This document shows positions 1 through 8,995 of a DNA stretch of 64,000 bases, piece after piece. The notes under the pieces were generated by a model. That model saw only the letters and a list, made by a program, of their open reading frames with translations, ran no database searches and was not told where the DNA came from. This DNA is from Pantoea rodasii (GTDB lineage Bacteria > Pseudomonadota > Gammaproteobacteria > Enterobacterales > Enterobacteriaceae): NCBI RefSeq assembly GCF_002095465.1, contig NZ_MLFP01000006.1, forward strand, positions 155,444 through 219,443, read 5' to 3'. The stretch's first letter is position 1, and every line of letters begins with the position of its first letter. The position numbers were made by a program, and so were the translations under genes.

Positions 1-370
1 CGCATTTCCCTGAGTAAAAGGAACCAGCGTAAGTTTTCCGCTACAGCAGGCGTAGTAACAAATCAGCACAACGATATGCGCAGGACGCAAAAGCCGGTTT
101 CAACCTATCAAAAGGGCACAAACGCGTTATCAAAAAATGCGATTTATCCTGATCAATGATTAATTCTCACCCCGAAAAATGAAACGTGATTTCAGTCACA
201 CATTGACGCTTGCAGCAATCATCAGTGATTAGCCAAGCTACATTCATAAGCGAAGCTTACGACACATTCAGCAACGGGATTTTACTGCTATCTAACATAC
301 GTTAAAATTTTGTTGAAACTGTGTAGGTTTATTTTGGGTGGTAATTGATGAAAAACGTTGAGGGATTGGC
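1..370. other. Intergenic region upstream of gcd
   Basis: No open reading frame of convincing length or composition is seen on either strand. The stretch is AT-richer than gcd and holds a CRP-like palindrome near 190. A purine-rich stretch GAGGG (360-364) lies just before the gcd ATG and could serve as its ribosome binding site. No promoter could be placed with confidence. Confidence 0.6.
182..203. promoter_or_regulatory. CRP-like binding site upstream of gcd
   Basis: The half-sites CGTGA (185-189) and TCACA (196-200) are separated by six bases. This matches the TGTGA-N6-TCACA consensus at nine of ten positions, and the A-rich left flank also fits. The site is centred about 178 bp before the gcd start. 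Cyclic-AMP control of gcd is described in enterics; that the site acts here is inference. Confidence 0.5.
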
Positions 371-2731
371 ATGGTTAACAAACTAACCAGTATCGTGTTG
401 GCGATTCTGGCATTAGCGCTGCTCTATATGGGCGGCAAACTGCTGATGCTGGGCGGCAGCGCGTTCTATGCATTGATGGCGGTGGGCTTACTGATCACCG
501 CCATTTTACTGTTCAGAAACCAGCGAAGCGCGCTGGCGCTGTATGCGGTTCTGATGTGGATTACCCTGGCCTGGATTATCTGGGAAGTGGGCTTTGATAA
601 ATGGCAGTGGATCCCGCGCGGCGACTTGTTCGGCGTGATTGGCGTCTGGCTGGCGATGCCGTGGGTGGTGAAACCGCTGTATCAGGGCGAGCGCCGCTTC
701 CACACCTTCCTCGGTGGCACGGTCATCGTGATGATTGTGGTGGTGATCGGTCTGTGCTTCTACGATCCCTTACCGCAGGCGGGCACCATCAGCAATGCGC
801 GTGAACAAGCCAGCGAGCAGGGCGCAGCCAATGACTGGACCGCGTACGGCGGCACCACCGACGGCCAGCGTTTCTCTTCGCTGAATCAAATCACCAAAGA
901 CAATGTGCAAAACCTCGAACTGGCCTGGACTTACCATACCGGCGATTTACGTCAGGATGCGGATGCCAGCGAGTACACCTTCGAAGCCACGCCGGTGAAA
1001 GCCAATGGCATGCTTTACTTCTGTACGCCGCATAACGAAGTGCACGCACTCGATCCGGAAACCGGCGCGGTGAAGTGGAAGTACACGCCAAATAAAGATC
1101 GTTCTTACCTGCAGCAGCATCAGACCTGTCGTGGCGTAAGCTATTACGAGCAAAGCCCGGTGGCCGCGCAGGATTCAGCAGCAGCTCCGGCCATCTGCCG
1201 TAAGCGTATCTTCAACGCCACTACCGATGCACAGCTAATTGCACTGGATGCCGATACTGGCAAGCCTTGTGCTGATTTCGGCACCAACGGCGTGGTGGAT
1301 CTGCATGCCAACATGGGCGAAGTGCGTCCACATGCGTTGATGCAAACCGCCGCACCGCTGGTGGCGGGCAAGCTGGTGATTGTCGGTGGTTCCGTGATGG
1401 ACAACGGCTTCAACAGTGGCAACCCATCGGGCGTAATTCGTGCCTATGACGCCGAAACCGGTCGTCTGGTGTGGAACTTCGATCCATCGAACCCAGAAAA
1501 TACGGCGCCGATCGCTGCGGGACAGAATTATCCGCAGGATACGCCGGTTGCCTGGGGCACGCTGAGTGCTGACCTGAAAAATGGTCTGGTGTATGTGCCA
1601 TTTGGTAACGCGTCACCGGATGAAGTCGGTATTGAACGTGATGCTAACAGCAACACCGAGAAGTTCCGCGATGCGTTGGTCGCGCTGGATCTGCAGACCG
1701 GTGCGTTTAAGTGGCGCTATCAGAGTTCTAACCACGATCTGTGGGACCGCGATAACCCATCACAGCCGTCACTGCTGGATATCGATTATCAGGGTCAGAA
1801 ACAGCCGGTGGTAATTCTGCCGACTAAAACCGGCAACCTGTTTGTGCTGAATCGTCTGACTGGTCAGCCGGTGTATCCGGTTAATCAGGTGAAGGTTTCA
1901 ACTGAAGGCGGTGTGCCGGGTGAGAAGTTTGCCGCCACGCAGCCAGTGTCGAGCCTGAACTTTATTCCAGACCCGCTGACCGAGAAATCGATGTGGGGCA
2001 TCACGCCGTTTGACCAGATGTCATGCCGCATGGACTTCCGTTCACTGCGTTACGATGGCAACCCTTGGACGCCAGCAACCGAAGCCGGTTCGCTGATCTT
2101 CCCGGGTAACATTGGCGTGTTCAACTGGGGTTCAGTGGCAGTCGATCCGCAGCGTCAGATGTTGATTGCCGCGCCAGTTCGCCTGGCCTACAAATACAAC
2201 CTGATCAAACGTACGCCGCAGACCGAAACGCAGCGTCTGTTTACCAAAGACGGCCAGCCATACTGGAACGAAAACTTCCAGGGTGACTACGCGATTCATA
2301 TTCAGCAGTTGGCTTCTGGCCTCGGCATTCCGTGCATCGCGCCACCTTGGGGTCGTATGGTTGGTGTCGATCTGAAAACCGGTAAAACCGAGTGGTTGCG
2401 CCGCGTGGGTGTGACCAAAAACCTGAAAACCAGCTTCCTGCCGGGCCGCTTCCCGATCGGCTTCCCGATGGGCATGGTGGCACACGGTGGTCCATTGCTG
2501 ACTGCGGGCGATGTGGTGTTCCATGGCGCAACCGCGGATAACTTCTTCCGCGCTTACGACAGCACTACCGGTGAGCTGCTGTGGCAGACCGAACTGACTG
2601 CCGGCGCGCAGGCCACACCGTCGACCTTTATGGGTAAAGACGGCAAGCAGTACGTGGTGATTGCGGCAGGCGGGCACGGTTCGCTGGGCACCCAGGCGGG
2701 TGACAGCGTAGTGGCGTTCCGTCTGAAGTAA
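371..2731 (+). CDS. gcd: PQQ-dependent membrane glucose dehydrogenase
   Basis: Quinoprotein glucose dehydrogenase oxidises D-glucose to gluconolactone in the periplasm and passes electrons to ubiquinone. The 786-residue length is close to that of E. coli Gcd. Residues about 5-135 form five hydrophobic segments that anchor the enzyme. The rest is the eight-bladed PQQ propeller with repeated A-x-D-x-x-T-G-K motifs. The motif NHDLWD (454-459) and TKTGN carry D459 and K486, which align with the catalytic Asp466 and Lys493 of the E. coli enzyme. No pqq biosynthesis genes are in the window, so PQQ must be made elsewhere or taken up. A CRP-like site lies upstream. Identification is near certain. Confidence 0.97.
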   Translation: MVNKLTSIVLAILALALLYMGGKLLMLGGSAFYALMAVGLLITAILLFRNQRSALALYAVLMWITLAWIIWEVGFDKWQWIPRGDLFGVIGVWLAMPWVVKPLYQGERRFHTFLGGTVIVMIVVVIGLCFYDPLPQAGTISNAREQASEQGAANDWTAYGGTTDGQRFSSLNQITKDNVQNLELAWTYHTGDLRQDADASEYTFEATPVKANGMLYFCTPHNEVHALDPETGAVKWKYTPNKDRSYLQQHQTCRGVSYYEQSPVAAQDSAAAPAICRKRIFNATTDAQLIALDADTGKPCADFGTNGVVDLHANMGEVRPHALMQTAAPLVAGKLVIVGGSVMDNGFNSGNPSGVIRAYDAETGRLVWNFDPSNPENTAPIAAGQNYPQDTPVAWGTLSADLKNGLVYVPFGNASPDEVGIERDANSNTEKFRDALVALDLQTGAFKWRYQSSNHDLWDRDNPSQPSLLDIDYQGQKQPVVILPTKTGNLFVLNRLTGQPVYPVNQVKVSTEGGVPGEKFAATQPVSSLNFIPDPLTEKSMWGITPFDQMSCRMDFRSLRYDGNPWTPATEAGSLIFPGNIGVFNWGSVAVDPQRQMLIAAPVRLAYKYNLIKRTPQTETQRLFTKDGQPYWNENFQGDYAIHIQQLASGLGIPCIAPPWGRMVGVDLKTGKTEWLRRVGVTKNLKTSFLPGRFPIGFPMGMVAHGGPLLTAGDVVFHGATADNFFRAYDSTTGELLWQTELTAGAQATPSTFMGKDGKQYVVIAAGGHGSLGTQAGDSVVAFRLK

Positions 2732-2750
2732 TATGAAATAACAGCCAATT

Positions 2751-2776
2751 CGTCCAGAGGGATATTCCTCTGGACG
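2751..2776. terminator. Hairpin between gcd and katE
   Basis: A perfect 10-bp stem, CGTCCAGAGG pairing with CCTCTGGACG, encloses a 6-base loop in the 55-bp gap between the convergent stops of gcd and katE. There is no clear T-run on either strand, so it may be a weak bidirectional terminator or simply a stabilising 3' hairpin. Confidence 0.6.
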
Positions 2777-2786
2777 ATGCGGAACA

Positions 2787-5051
2787 TCAGGCAGGAACGG
2801 AAAGGGCTTTCTGGCTACGTGACCAGACACGGTGCGTTTTCATTGCATTAATAAAGGCATTCAGCAAAGCGTCATCTGAACTGTCACCATCAATAATTCC
2901 CTCTTCTTGTTCGCTCACCTGCAGCGCAAACTGAGCTTTAAAGCGGCGAGCTTCACCGCTCAGGCCAATCACTTTCAGATGTTTATACGCTTCCAGCAGG
3001 AAATAACGACTGTCGCCGCTCAGCAACAGCGCATCAATGTTGCCATCCGGTACAAACACCGCATCAAAGGTCAGTGAAGGGAGCCCCGCAAAGGTTGCAT
3101 CAATAGGTAAGACAGATCCATCGTCGGCACGAACCTGTCCCATGTGAGCCGCCAGTAATTTTGTATGCACGCCAGCCGCTTTAAGTGACTGCAATACAGC
3201 CAGTACATCTGCTGATTTCACGCCATCGCTCAACAGCAGGGCAACCTGGCGTCCTTTGATATCGCCGTCGGGAACGGCATACAAACTCAGACTACTGTCT
3301 TTCTGCAGGCCATTAACATCCGGTGCGGGCGGCGTCTTCAATTGATCAGCGGTCAAGGCAATCCCGAGGTTATCGGCAACCCCCTGCGCTAAGGCAATAT
3401 CAATATTCAATAGATGATCGACCACTCGCTCGCGAATGTACGGTCTGGCGACTTTGCTCAACTCAAACGAATAGGCATCAATGATGTGCTGTTGCTCGAC
3501 AGGCGTTTGGCTTAACCAGAATAATCTCGGCTGAGAATAATATTCGCCAAAGGACGGGCTACGCTCCCGCACTTTATGCCCCTCCATGCGCTCCTGATAG
3601 CTGTCAAAGCCGCCACCTTCCGCTGCCGGCGGTGTTTCACGTGGCCAATTGTCATTAATCGAATTGGGTTCATAATTCGCTGGATTGGTATCAATGTCCT
3701 GACGGTGCATGCCCTGACGCTGGAAATTATGGTAAGGACAAACCGGACGATTGATGGGTATCTCATGGAAATTTGGTCCACCCAGGCGGCTAATCTGCGT
3801 GTCGGTGTAGGAGAACAATCTGCCTTGCAGCAGGGGATCATTTGAAAAATCCAGCCCCGGAACAATATGTCCCGGATGGAAAGCAACCTGTTCCGTTTCA
3901 GCAAAAAAGTTATCGGGATTGCGATTGAGTACCATCTTGCCAACGATTTCTACCGGCACCAGCTCTTCCGGAATCAGTTTGGTGGCATCCAGGATATCGA
4001 AATCGAACGTAAACTCGTCCTCTTCGGGGATGAGTTGCAGGCCTAATTCATATTCCGGGAAATCTCCGGCTTCAATGGCTTCCCACAAATCGCGTCGGTG
4101 GAAATCAGGGTCGCGCCCAGTCAGTTTCTGTGACTCGTCCCAGAGCAAAGAGGCTTTACCTGCGACAGGCTTCCAGTGGAAGCGTACAAAGGTCGCTTTG
4201 CCTTCAGCATTGATCAGTCGGAAAGTGTGAATACCGAAGCCTTCCATAGTGCGATAGCTGCGTGGGATCCCACGGTCGGACATCGCCCAGATAACGTTAT
4301 GCAAGGTCTCTGGCTGCAGGGAAACGTAATCCCAGAAGGTGTCGTGTGCACTTTGACCCTGAGGGATTTCATTGTGTGGTTCAGGCTTAACGGCATGCAC
4401 AAAATCCGGGAATTTGTGGGCATCCTGGATGAAAAATACCGGGGTATTGTTGCCCACTAAATCAAAAACCCCTTCATCGGTATAAAACTTAGTGGCGAAC
4501 CCGCGGATATCGCGCACGGTGTCAGCCGATCCGGCCCCGCCCTGGACGGTTGAGAAACGAACAAACACCGGGGTGACTTGTTCTGAATCAGAAAGGAAAT
4601 GCGCTTTTGTCAGCGCTGTTAACGAACGATAGGGCTGGAAGTAGCCGTGAGCGGCAGATCCGCGAGCGTGAACGATGCGCTCAGGGATGCGTTCATGATC
4701 AAAGTGCGTGATTTTTTCACGCATGATGAAATCTTCAAGTAAAGTCGGGCCACGCGTGCCCGCGCGCAGTGAATTCTGATCGTTGGCAATACGCGTGCCC
4801 TGGTTGGTGGTCAGAGGCTGATCGGTACCATTTTTACGATGCGCAGCAAGTTGCTCAAGCTTGGTGCTCTGCGTTTCGGGCGCTTTAAGGCTGCCCGGCG
4901 CCGTAGGCTGCTTTCCGGGTGGCGTTGGCTCAGCGGGAGGTTGGTGTGAACCGTCTTTGGGAGCCAACGACCCTAATCCAGGTTGTGATGATTCTGGCCC
5001 TTTCGTCGGGGCTCGCTGAGTCAGCTTTTTCTTATCGGTTTCGCTCGACAT
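2787..5051 (-). CDS. katE: Catalase HPII, large-subunit haem catalase
   Basis: Decomposes hydrogen peroxide in the cytoplasm. At 754 residues it has the HPII architecture: a hydrophilic N-terminal arm (about 1-100), the catalase beta-barrel core (about 100-600) and a C-terminal flavodoxin/DJ-1-like domain. The distal histidine in [10 protein letters not shown] falls at residue 128, the same number as in E. coli HPII. The [14 protein letters not shown] asparagine motif and the haem-tyrosine region [14 protein letters not shown] are also present. A GGAG ribosome binding site lies just before the ATG, and a sigma-S-like -10 element is found at 5085-5095, in line with the stationary-phase role of the family. 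Convergent with gcd. Confidence 0.97.
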   Translation of the reverse strand: MSSETDKKKLTQRAPTKGPESSQPGLGSLAPKDGSHQPPAEPTPPGKQPTAPGSLKAPETQSTKLEQLAAHRKNGTDQPLTTNQGTRIANDQNSLRAGTRGPTLLEDFIMREKITHFDHERIPERIVHARGSAAHGYFQPYRSLTALTKAHFLSDSEQVTPVFVRFSTVQGGAGSADTVRDIRGFATKFYTDEGVFDLVGNNTPVFFIQDAHKFPDFVHAVKPEPHNEIPQGQSAHDTFWDYVSLQPETLHNVIWAMSDRGIPRSYRTMEGFGIHTFRLINAEGKATFVRFHWKPVAGKASLLWDESQKLTGRDPDFHRRDLWEAIEAGDFPEYELGLQLIPEEDEFTFDFDILDATKLIPEELVPVEIVGKMVLNRNPDNFFAETEQVAFHPGHIVPGLDFSNDPLLQGRLFSYTDTQISRLGGPNFHEIPINRPVCPYHNFQRQGMHRQDIDTNPANYEPNSINDNWPRETPPAAEGGGFDSYQERMEGHKVRERSPSFGEYYSQPRLFWLSQTPVEQQHIIDAYSFELSKVARPYIRERVVDHLLNIDIALAQGVADNLGIALTADQLKTPPAPDVNGLQKDSSLSLYAVPDGDIKGRQVALLLSDGVKSADVLAVLQSLKAAGVHTKLLAAHMGQVRADDGSVLPIDATFAGLPSLTFDAVFVPDGNIDALLLSGDSRYFLLEAYKHLKVIGLSGEARRFKAQFALQVSEQEEGIIDGDSSDDALLNAFINAMKTHRVWSRSQKALSVPA

Positions 5052-5084
5052 TGCTATTCTCCAGTGACTGATTTAATGACCCCA

Positions 5085-5095
5085 TTAAATATAGG
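5085..5095 (-). promoter_or_regulatory. Sigma-S-like -10 element of katE
   Basis: Read on the minus strand the sequence is CCTATATTTAA, nine of eleven matches to the extended sigma-S -10 consensus KCTAYRCTTAA. It lies 33 bases before the katE start codon. katE is a classic RpoS-dependent gene; use of this element here is inferred from sequence only. Confidence 0.45.
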
Positions 5096-5337
5096 AGAAG
5101 AAAAAACATTAGCAGGTGGTTATTTGTTCGAACGGAAATAAACGAAGCCGTATAATTGGTTCCATTGCGGGCAAGTGAAGGTCAAAACGTTGTCATTATG
5201 TTTACACAGTGATAAAAGCCAAGCGGGAAATTATCGATGCCCGGGTAAATGCGGATAAATAATTCAAGCGCTAAGTCATGAGAGCGAAATTTTAAATTAT
5301 AGCCTAACCTTAAATATTCCTTCTTATGGAGTTAATT

Positions 5338-5538
5338 ATGAAAGCACATAATACGAACGAACAGCGGAAGAAAGAAGGCGATGTCAAAAAAGGCCTTCCG
5401 GAAGCCGCACCCAATGCCGGTAATGCGTATGAAGAGGATGATCATCCCGCTACAGATAATCCTGATGAACACGGTGAGATACCCCGCACGCGTGATGATA
5501 GCCAGGATCACAAGCACGATCCTTTCAAGGATAAGTAG
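5338..5538 (+). CDS. Small hydrophilic charged protein
   Basis: A 66-residue protein beginning MKAHNTNEQRK. The start at 5338 is chosen because GGAG (5328-5331) sits six bases before it; the earlier in-frame ATG at 5326 overlaps that ribosome binding site. The product is almost wholly made of Lys, Glu, Asp, Asn, Pro and His, with no hydrophobic core, so it is probably intrinsically disordered. It lies between katE and a second small protein and may belong with stress-response genes. I do not recognise the family and claim no function. Confidence 0.7.
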   Translation: MKAHNTNEQRKKEGDVKKGLPEAAPNAGNAYEEDDHPATDNPDEHGEIPRTRDDSQDHKHDPFKDK

Positions 5539-5598
5539 AGTAAGTCGCGCATTAACAGTGCGTAACCATTGATTTTTATGCCATTAAGGAGATCAACA

Positions 5599-5820
5599 AT
5601 GGATTATTCTTTACTTGCAAATGAATTGGGTTTGACGGAAGAAGAACTCAATGAGATGGGTCTACACTCAGACGATATTTTTCAAGAGAATGATTCTTCA
5701 GATGCGTATTATTTCAATGTGCCGGACGGCACGCCAGACCGTATCCTGGGAAAAAAAGGCTGGTCGTTAGGAGAGCGAGTGAAAATTAACAGTAACGTGT
5801 TTGATGTCATTAATAAATAA
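5599..5820 (+). CDS. Small acidic protein of unknown function
   Basis: A 73-residue protein beginning MDYSLLANELGLTEEELNEMG. The start at 5599 follows AAGGAG (5586-5591) by seven bases; upstream ATGs in frame have no such site. The N-terminal 30 residues look like a short helix-turn-helix-type helical pair rich in Glu and Leu, followed by a more beta-like half with KKGWSLGERVKI. It lies 60 bp after the small charged protein on the same strand, so the two may share a transcript. I do not recognise it. Confidence 0.65.
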   Translation: MDYSLLANELGLTEEELNEMGLHSDDIFQENDSSDAYYFNVPDGTPDRILGKKGWSLGERVKINSNVFDVINK

Positions 5821-5881
5821 TGATGCTCTGCACGTCATCGACTTCACATTTCGCCAAAAAATTCTTATCGCTGTAAAAATA

Positions 5882-5909
5882 AAGCCCGGGAGTGGTGACA
5901 ACCGGGCTT
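5882..5909. terminator. Hairpin after the two small genes
   Basis: An 8-bp perfect stem, AAGCCCGG pairing with CCGGGCTT, with a 12-base loop, 60 bp after the stop of the acidic small protein. No T-run follows, so termination strength is uncertain. Confidence 0.5.
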
Positions 5910-6103
5910 GTACAATCCTGTACCAAACATTTCCAATGAGAGCAGGTCTCATCACAGGGCGTAATAGAGACTTAATTATCATAGCTGGCCTTGAAGGGAT
6001 TTCATGCGAAGCGGTAAATATTAACGTTGTTAGGATGCCGCTTATCTTCTGAAATCAATTAATCCTTGATTAAGTTGTTGCCACCAAGGCTGAGACGCGT
6101 GGA

Positions 6104-6649
6104 TTAGGTTTTGACCGTAAGCAAGCCCCATTCTCGGCAGAGTTGGTTAACCTCATGGGGGGAACTGAGTAACAGTTTGGGTAAAGTCCACGCCTCAAAC
6201 ATGCGTCGATTGCGATCACGATGGTCACGTGAGGTGATCAGTAAATAACGCGTCATCTCCCAGGTCAGGTGTTCTCGCTGATGAGCGGAGACAACACCAC
6301 CGACACGCTGTTTATCAAATAGCGTTCGCCTTAAGTAGCGAAAATAGCTCTGCAAAGGGTGTATATCCAGCAAAATGATACCGCTGGCACGCGTTAAGCG
6401 GTCCGGTAGCGTGCGCACATAATTGCCGTCCATGATCCAACTCTCACCTGCGATAGCGTCCTGATGCAATTGCCGGAAATCTGCTTCAGCACGCGCTTGC
6501 CAGTGGGTATCCGGCAGATGATAAAGCTGATCCAGGTGAATGAGTGGGCGCGCTGTCTGACTAGCGATGGCCTGAGCCAGCGTCGATTTACCGCTGTTTG
6601 AAGGCCCCAAAATGCAGATGCGTGGGCCGAAGTCGCTTAATGCCATCAT
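6104..6649 (-). CDS. P-loop NTPase / adenylate-kinase-like protein
   Basis: A 181-residue protein with an N-terminal Walker A motif, GPSNSGKST (about residues 15-23), followed by an HLDQLYH segment and a DGNYVRTLPDR motif. These are typical of small kinases of the FlaR/adenylate-kinase-like group. The substrate is unknown. Its ATG overlaps the TGA of the upstream LysE-type exporter gene (ATGA at 6646-6649), so the two are translationally coupled. A second ATG immediately follows the first. Family assignment is secure; its role is not. Confidence 0.85.
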   Translation of the reverse strand: MMALSDFGPRICILGPSNSGKSTLAQAIASQTARPLIHLDQLYHLPDTHWQARAEADFRQLHQDAIAGESWIMDGNYVRTLPDRLTRASGIILLDIHPLQSYFRYLRRTLFDKQRVGGVVSAHQREHLTWEMTRYLLITSRDHRDRNRRMFEAWTLPKLLLSSPHEVNQLCREWGLLTVKT

Positions 6650-7278
6650 GATGAAAATCCTTTTAAGGTCATAAAAAGCTGAACCAAATTGCTGATAGCA
6701 AAGAAAACCAGTATCAGCCCGCCACCGATGTTGATGGCGATGGATAGCTTACGAATATTGATCACCCGCACTGAGGTCAGCAGCGTAAAACAGATGATCA
6801 CCAACCACAGTGCCATGATGGCGACATGTATTGAGGCCAGCAGCAGATAATGCAGTAATGCATGATCGCGCCCGGCAAATTGCGATACCACAGTGAGATA
6901 CAGCATCACCGCTTTTGGGTTAAGCACATTGGCTAGCCAGGCATCTTTAATCCCCATGCGGGCGCTGCGGTAGGAGGCGACGGGTTGGGAAATATGACGA
7001 CCTCGACGCAATAGCTGTATGCCGAGCCACAGCAAATAAGCGGCGCCCGCCACGCTTAACAGATTAAATATTATGGGAGAACGCACCAGCAGGGCGCTGA
7101 TTCCCAGGCCAATCAGCAGCGCATGGGTATAAATGCCTAGTGCAGTGCCGAGAATAATTGCCGCCAGCCCGCGTGCACCTGCCACCAGCGTGTTGTTTAT
7201 CGCGAGCGTGAAACTCGCCCCTGGCGACAGGGCCACCGGTAAGATCGCAATGATAAAGGCCAGCACATGCAGGTTCAT
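6646..7278 (-). CDS. LysE/RhtB-family amino-acid exporter
   Basis: A 210-residue inner-membrane protein with about six hydrophobic segments. The family signature is near the N-terminus, where SPGASFTLAINNTL is followed by a glycine-rich stretch (ARGLAAIILGTALG). The length is usual for the LysE/RhtB/CadD superfamily, whose members export amino acids and related compounds. The substrate cannot be read from the sequence. It is divergent from the Asp/Glu racemase-like gene at 7405, with about 125 bp of shared upstream DNA, and coupled to the kinase-like gene behind it. Confidence 0.9.
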   Translation of the reverse strand: MNLHVLAFIIAILPVALSPGASFTLAINNTLVAGARGLAAIILGTALGIYTHALLIGLGISALLVRSPIIFNLLSVAGAAYLLWLGIQLLRRGRHISQPVASYRSARMGIKDAWLANVLNPKAVMLYLTVVSQFAGRDHALLHYLLLASIHVAIMALWLVIICFTLLTSVRVINIRKLSIAINIGGGLILVFFAISNLVQLFMTLKGFSS

Positions 7279-7404
7279 GAGGGTAACGGCTAATGAATGT
7301 TAAATAATTTTGAATATTATTAGACGGTGAAGCAATAATCTACCGCTGCAATCACGCCGCCAGGACTAAGCGGACATTTAAATAGCACAATAATAAGGAC
7401 GACC

Positions 7405-8046
7405 ATGACCATCGCTTGCCTGCACACCGCTGCCAGTAATATCGCACTGTTCGATCACGCGGCGCACTCCCTTGAATTACCTTCCCATTCACTGAGCCAT
7501 ATTGTGATGCCACACCTGCTGGCTGAAGCCGAGCAAAGTGGCGGTATGACGCAGGAGCAGCAGCACCGTTTGGCACAGCTGCTGCACAGTTTCACTCCGT
7601 GGTTTGATGCGATAGTGATCACCTGTTCAACGCTGGGGCCCGTGGCCGACACCTTCAATCCACAGAGCACGGGCTGCCCGGTATATCGCGCAGATCGGAT
7701 GCTGGCAGATCATCTGCATCAAATGGCAGGGCCTGCACTGGTGCTCTGCGCGGCTGAATCAACTTTAGCGGCTACCCGTCTGTTGTTCTGTCCACCGACG
7801 CTGCCAGCGGATAAACAGCCGCAGGTCACATTGATTCCTGACGCCTGGGCCGCATTTAAAGCGGGTGATCATCAACGCTATCACGCGCTCATCGCCGATG
7901 CGGTAAAACAGGGGCGCGAGCAGGGCGCTCGACAGGTCGCACTGGCGCAGGTCTCGATGGCGGCGGCGGCAAACAGCATACCGGAGAGCGAGCGTCCATT
8001 GACGATTCCGCAGCTGGCATTAGCCGCGGTGATCGCAAAGCGTTAA
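7405..8046 (+). CDS. Asp/Glu/hydantoin racemase-like protein
   Basis: A 213-residue protein with the two-lobed layout of the aspartate/glutamate racemase superfamily. A conserved cysteine lies in the motif ITCSTLGPVADTF (about residues 72-84). In the second lobe, where racemases carry the other catalytic cysteine, LVLCAAESTLAATR (about 112-125) has a cysteine but in a different context. Whether it racemises an amino acid is unproven. Divergent pairing with a LysE-type exporter suggests a link to amino-acid handling, but that is inference. Confidence 0.75.
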   Translation: MTIACLHTAASNIALFDHAAHSLELPSHSLSHIVMPHLLAEAEQSGGMTQEQQHRLAQLLHSFTPWFDAIVITCSTLGPVADTFNPQSTGCPVYRADRMLADHLHQMAGPALVLCAAESTLAATRLLFCPPTLPADKQPQVTLIPDAWAAFKAGDHQRYHALIADAVKQGREQGARQVALAQVSMAAAANSIPESERPLTIPQLALAAVIAKR

Positions 8047-8052
8047 TGTCGC

Positions 8053-8087
8053 GGAGAGGGCGCCTGAGGGTGGCGTCCTCCCTTTTT
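8053..8087 (+). terminator. Probable terminator after the racemase-like gene
   Basis: An imperfect GC-rich stem starts with GGAG, carries GGGCGCC and closes with GGCGTCCTCC. A run of five T follows (8083-8087). It lies immediately after the stop at 8046 and before the convergent membrane-protein gene. Confidence 0.5.
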
Positions 8088-8092
8088 ACCCG

Positions 8093-8608
8093 CTAAATGG
8101 ATAATCTCTTACGCTGTCGATACCAGGGAATGAAATAAACCAGCATGCTCCCCCAGAATATCCCCGCAGTAACGCCGCTGATTGCACCGTGAATCAGATT
8201 AAATGACAGGGAAGCGATTAATTCAGGGTGCAAAGCCACAGAAACGGAAAGCGTATATTTGGCGGCAAAGGCTAATAACATAAATATTAATGGCAACACC
8301 GAACCTGGGCGAATAATCGTGCCGCGATTTTCACTGGAAGTGGGTTTGCCTGTCGCGTGAGACAACATGGCACCGACGATACCCCCAATCAGTAAACCGA
8401 TAATCATAGAAAACAGCGTATAAGCGACCCAGGTGGTTTCCCGAAATACGCCATAAAAGCCCCAGACTAAAAACAGCACAGGAATATAGAACAGTTTCTG
8501 CACCGCGACTTCACGGGTCTTTAGTGCCTTAATGCCACGGAAAATCAGATAGATGAATAATACCCATACCCAGGCTGGCGTATGTTTAATCAGTTCAATA
8601 AGTCCCAT
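8093..8608 (-). CDS. Small multi-spanning membrane protein, DUF6622-like
   Basis: A 171-residue protein starting MGLIELIKHTPAWVW. The start at 8608 is preferred over an upstream in-frame ATG because GGAG lies six bases before it. Four to five hydrophobic segments span most of the length, with the C-terminus ending in a basic RQRKRLSI tail. It resembles DUF6622-type membrane proteins of enterics, with no known function. Convergent with the racemase-like gene; upstream is a long non-coding stretch shared with the TonB receptor. Confidence 0.7.
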   Translation of the reverse strand: MGLIELIKHTPAWVWVLFIYLIFRGIKALKTREVAVQKLFYIPVLFLVWGFYGVFRETTWVAYTLFSMIIGLLIGGIVGAMLSHATGKPTSSENRGTIIRPGSVLPLIFMLLAFAAKYTLSVSVALHPELIASLSFNLIHGAISGVTAGIFWGSMLVYFIPWYRQRKRLSI

Positions 8609-8995
8609 TTTTGTCTCCAGTAGCCTGAGCAAGGTTAACAAAAAGCAATAATAACCCGCTTGTGATTTAAAATCACATCACTGTGAGATTATTTTATTGC
8701 AAATGTTTGTTGGGCGGTAAAAACCGTTTAACCCTACAGGTTAATAGATCCGCTAATAACAATACGCTTTCACAAAGGTGTAATATTTATTTGCATCAAT
8801 CGATATTAGTGATTATGGTTGGCAACACTTTTTTACGCTTCACGATCATCTTCTTATAACAACCTCTGCAAAAGAGGTGGCTTTGCTATTGCCGTGAGTC
8901 TGAGTAATAAATGCTGACGGCACTCAATAAAATGTGGGTTGTGTCAATAAACATGAATGTTTTTTTAAACCTTTGGGATGAAGGAGACACGCGAA
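8609..8995. promoter_or_regulatory. Divergent intergenic region with a long palindrome
   Basis: This 387-bp stretch separates the membrane-protein gene from the TonB receptor and holds no credible ORF. At 8661-8677 is a perfect palindrome, TGTGATTT-A-AAATCACA. It resembles a CRP site but has a 7-base rather than 6-base spacer. At 8802-8820 there is a 12/19 match to the Fur-box consensus, which is suggestive only. An imperfect inverted repeat (TGCCGT at 8889 with ACGGCA at 8916) lies nearer the receptor start. Confidence 0.45.

Noticed and set aside
2132..2830. Long minus-strand ORF across the end of gcd
   Set aside because: It is antisense to a clear gene, with shadow-like composition and no independent support.
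5801..6052. ORF after the small acidic protein
   Set aside because: It overlaps the stop of the acidic gene and runs through a hairpin; no ribosome binding site.
8802..8820. A Fur box before the TonB receptor
   Set aside because: Only 12 of 19 positions match; such matches occur by chance in AT-rich DNA.
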